Assembly: GCA_964553105.1 (NCBI GenBank)
Contig: CAZKJO010000005.1
Location: forward strand, 1 to 62,647
Direction: 5' to 3'
Source of the DNA: Profundicola sp964553105
GTDB taxonomy: Bacteria > Bacteroidota > Bacteroidia > Flavobacteriales > Weeksellaceae
DNA: 62,647 bases
Shown here: in pieces, positions 61,760 to 62,647 of the stretch
Layout: each line of letters starts with the position of its first letter
How positions within the stretch are numbered: position 1 is the first letter of the stretch
The notes under the pieces: model-generated
The model's database searches: none
What the model saw: the letters and a program-made list of their open reading frames with translations, nothing else
Told to the model about the DNA's origin: nothing
Program-made: the position numbers and the translations under genes

Positions 61760-62614
61760 TTACTTCTTCTTAGCGCTTTGCCATTTTTTTATATTCTCCT
61801 CATTCTTTTGAATATATGCAGCATAATCTGCTTCTTTAGCTAAACCTAATGCCTCCTCAGCTGTTTTCATTGCTCCTTTGTAGTCTCCAAGAGCTGCTTG
61901 GATTTCTGCTTTGGTAGACAAGTTCCAGAATGCTTTTGGATTGGCTTCAACGGCTTTGCTCATGTATTCTAAAGCAGTTTTAAGTTCCATATTATTCTGA
62001 TAGAAGTAAGTTGCAGCCGCAGCAAAATCACCAGCATTTGGCTTATTATTCATGGTTGATTTAATGCTCTTCATTACCGCTTCATGTGGGTCTACAGCAA
62101 TTGGAACTTTAACCATAGTGTTCTCCCAAGCCATAACTAAATTAGCGCTCTTATCTCTTAAATCATCGAATCCAATAGTAAATGTTTCAACACGAGGTTC
62201 CATTTTTTGAGTTGGAACTTTGGTAGCAGCAACAACTAATTTCTGATCCAACTCTTTTGGAGCTCCCCAAACTTTGGTGTCAGAATAAAGATAAACTTCC
62301 CATTGATTTCCATTTGGAACTGTATAAATAGCATATTTTCCTGGTTTAACGCTTTCCTCTCCAAACTTAACTTCCGTAGAGAATTCAATGCTTGTTGCAG
62401 AGTTAGCACCAGTTCTCCATAAAGAACCTAATGGAACAATATCTCCAAATATTTTACGCTCCTTTGCTGAAGGACGTGAATAATCAACAGTGATTTCAGT
62501 TAATCCTACAGTTTGTGAAACACTAGCTGCCGGGCTTGGCTGAGGTGTTTGAACTTGTGCATTTGTAAATGCTAGGCCGAATATAATCGCGGCAGATAAA
62601 ATTGTTTTTTTCAT
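61760..62614 (-). CDS. DUF2911 protein with C-terminal TPR-like helices
   Basis: 284 residues. Signal peptide (TILSAAIIFGLAFTNAQ), then DUF2911 (about 22-180: VDYSRPSAKERKIFGDIVPL, GSLWRTGANSATSIEFS, GKYAIYTVPNGNQWEVYLYS), a beta-rich periplasmic domain of unknown function. Residues about 200-275 form tetratricopeptide-like helices (ALEYMSKAVEANPKAFWNLS, ALGDYKGAMKTAEEALGLA). Common in Bacteroidota; probably secreted or periplasmic. Confidence 0.9.
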   Translation of the reverse strand: MKKTILSAAIIFGLAFTNAQVQTPQPSPAASVSQTVGLTEITVDYSRPSAKERKIFGDIVPLGSLWRTGANSATSIEFSTEVKFGEESVKPGKYAIYTVPNGNQWEVYLYSDTKVWGAPKELDQKLVVAATKVPTQKMEPRVETFTIGFDDLRDKSANLVMAWENTMVKVPIAVDPHEAVMKSIKSTMNNKPNAGDFAAAATYFYQNNMELKTALEYMSKAVEANPKAFWNLSTKAEIQAALGDYKGAMKTAEEALGLAKEADYAAYIQKNEENIKKWQSAKKK

Positions 62615-62647
62615 TGTTTTAAATTTTTGAAAAGATACAAAATTTGA

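Noticed and set aside
1..62647. tRNA, rRNA, CRISPR arrays, insertion sequences, prophage genes
   Set aside because: Looked for by eye on both strands; none seen. Short or degenerate tRNA genes cannot be fully excluded without a model search.

Overview
The window is a 62.6 kb AT-rich stretch from a Bacteroidota genome, most likely order Flavobacteriales. The lineage call rests on several features: type IX secretion C-terminal sorting domains (YPNPT), a fused SecDF, an L21 protein with a C-terminal extension, a CarboxypepD_reg-type TonB receptor, a marR-fadB-fadA beta-oxidation operon, promoters of the TAnnTTTG type, and almost no Shine-Dalgarno sequences. It is a scaffold: four blocks of exactly 100 N mark joins, and one of them (inside thyA) is an artefact that can be resolved from the sequence. 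I saw no rRNA, tRNA, CRISPR array, prophage or insertion sequence.

Layout. 1-5.2 kb: the end of an LptD-like outer membrane protein, RidA, a small membrane protein, a GT39-like membrane glycosyltransferase and YaaA. 5.4-8.3 kb: a divergent pair, an alpha-glucan phosphorylase homologue lacking its PLP lysine, and a 2-oxoacid:ferredoxin oxidoreductase beta subunit. 8.6-15.2 kb: a dissimilatory nitrite-ammonification cluster (porin, NrfH, NrfA, CcsBA). 15.5-21.3 kb: an M13 peptidase, small envelope genes, rplU-rpmA, an ECF sigma factor with a membrane partner, and a Rossmann protein. 21.4-25.4 kb: a decayed small secreted gene, then a probable zinc or other metal uptake operon (His-rich lipoprotein, ZnuD-like TonB receptor, small periplasmic protein). 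25.5-34.0 kb: mostly minus-strand housekeeping and envelope genes (formyltransferase, GH13 lipoprotein, SanA/YdcF, RmuC, ClcA, DUF1684, DUF937, TerB-like). 34.2-35.9 kb: an SRPBCC protein and a membrane J-domain protein. 35.9-36.4 kb: an intergenic array of three related small RNA candidates. 36.5-42.9 kb: the fatty-acid beta-oxidation operon (marR, fadB, fadA, acyl-CoA dehydrogenase) interrupted by a four-helix-bundle gene between inverted repeats. 43.2-48.9 kb: acyltransferase, secreted endonuclease I, thyA, an MpaB-family protein and the glycogen branching enzyme. 49.0-52.1 kb: an amino-sugar operon (AmgK-like kinase, RapZ-C domain protein, MurU-like nucleotidyltransferase) and a threonine dehydrogenase. 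52.3-62.6 kb: SecDF, a T9SS-exported adhesin-like protein, a PIG-L deacetylase paired with a 36-residue membrane peptide and a sodium:solute symporter, and a DUF2911 protein.

The most notable structure is at 35919-36383 on the minus strand. Three short transcription units share a core of about 28 nt (CUUUUCAUAAAAG hairpin), and each ends in a strong intrinsic terminator. Two of them have exact sigma-54 promoters (TGGCAC-N5-TTGC) at the right distance, and the third has a housekeeping promoter. This looks like an undescribed family of RpoN-controlled small RNAs whose shared core is complementary to AUGAAAAG start-codon regions. Other points of interest are the phosphorylase with Thr in place of the Schiff-base Lys, the stand-alone RapZ-C domain inside an AmgK/MurU operon, and a recurrent leaderless-promoter geometry (-7 box ending exactly 4 nt before the start codon).
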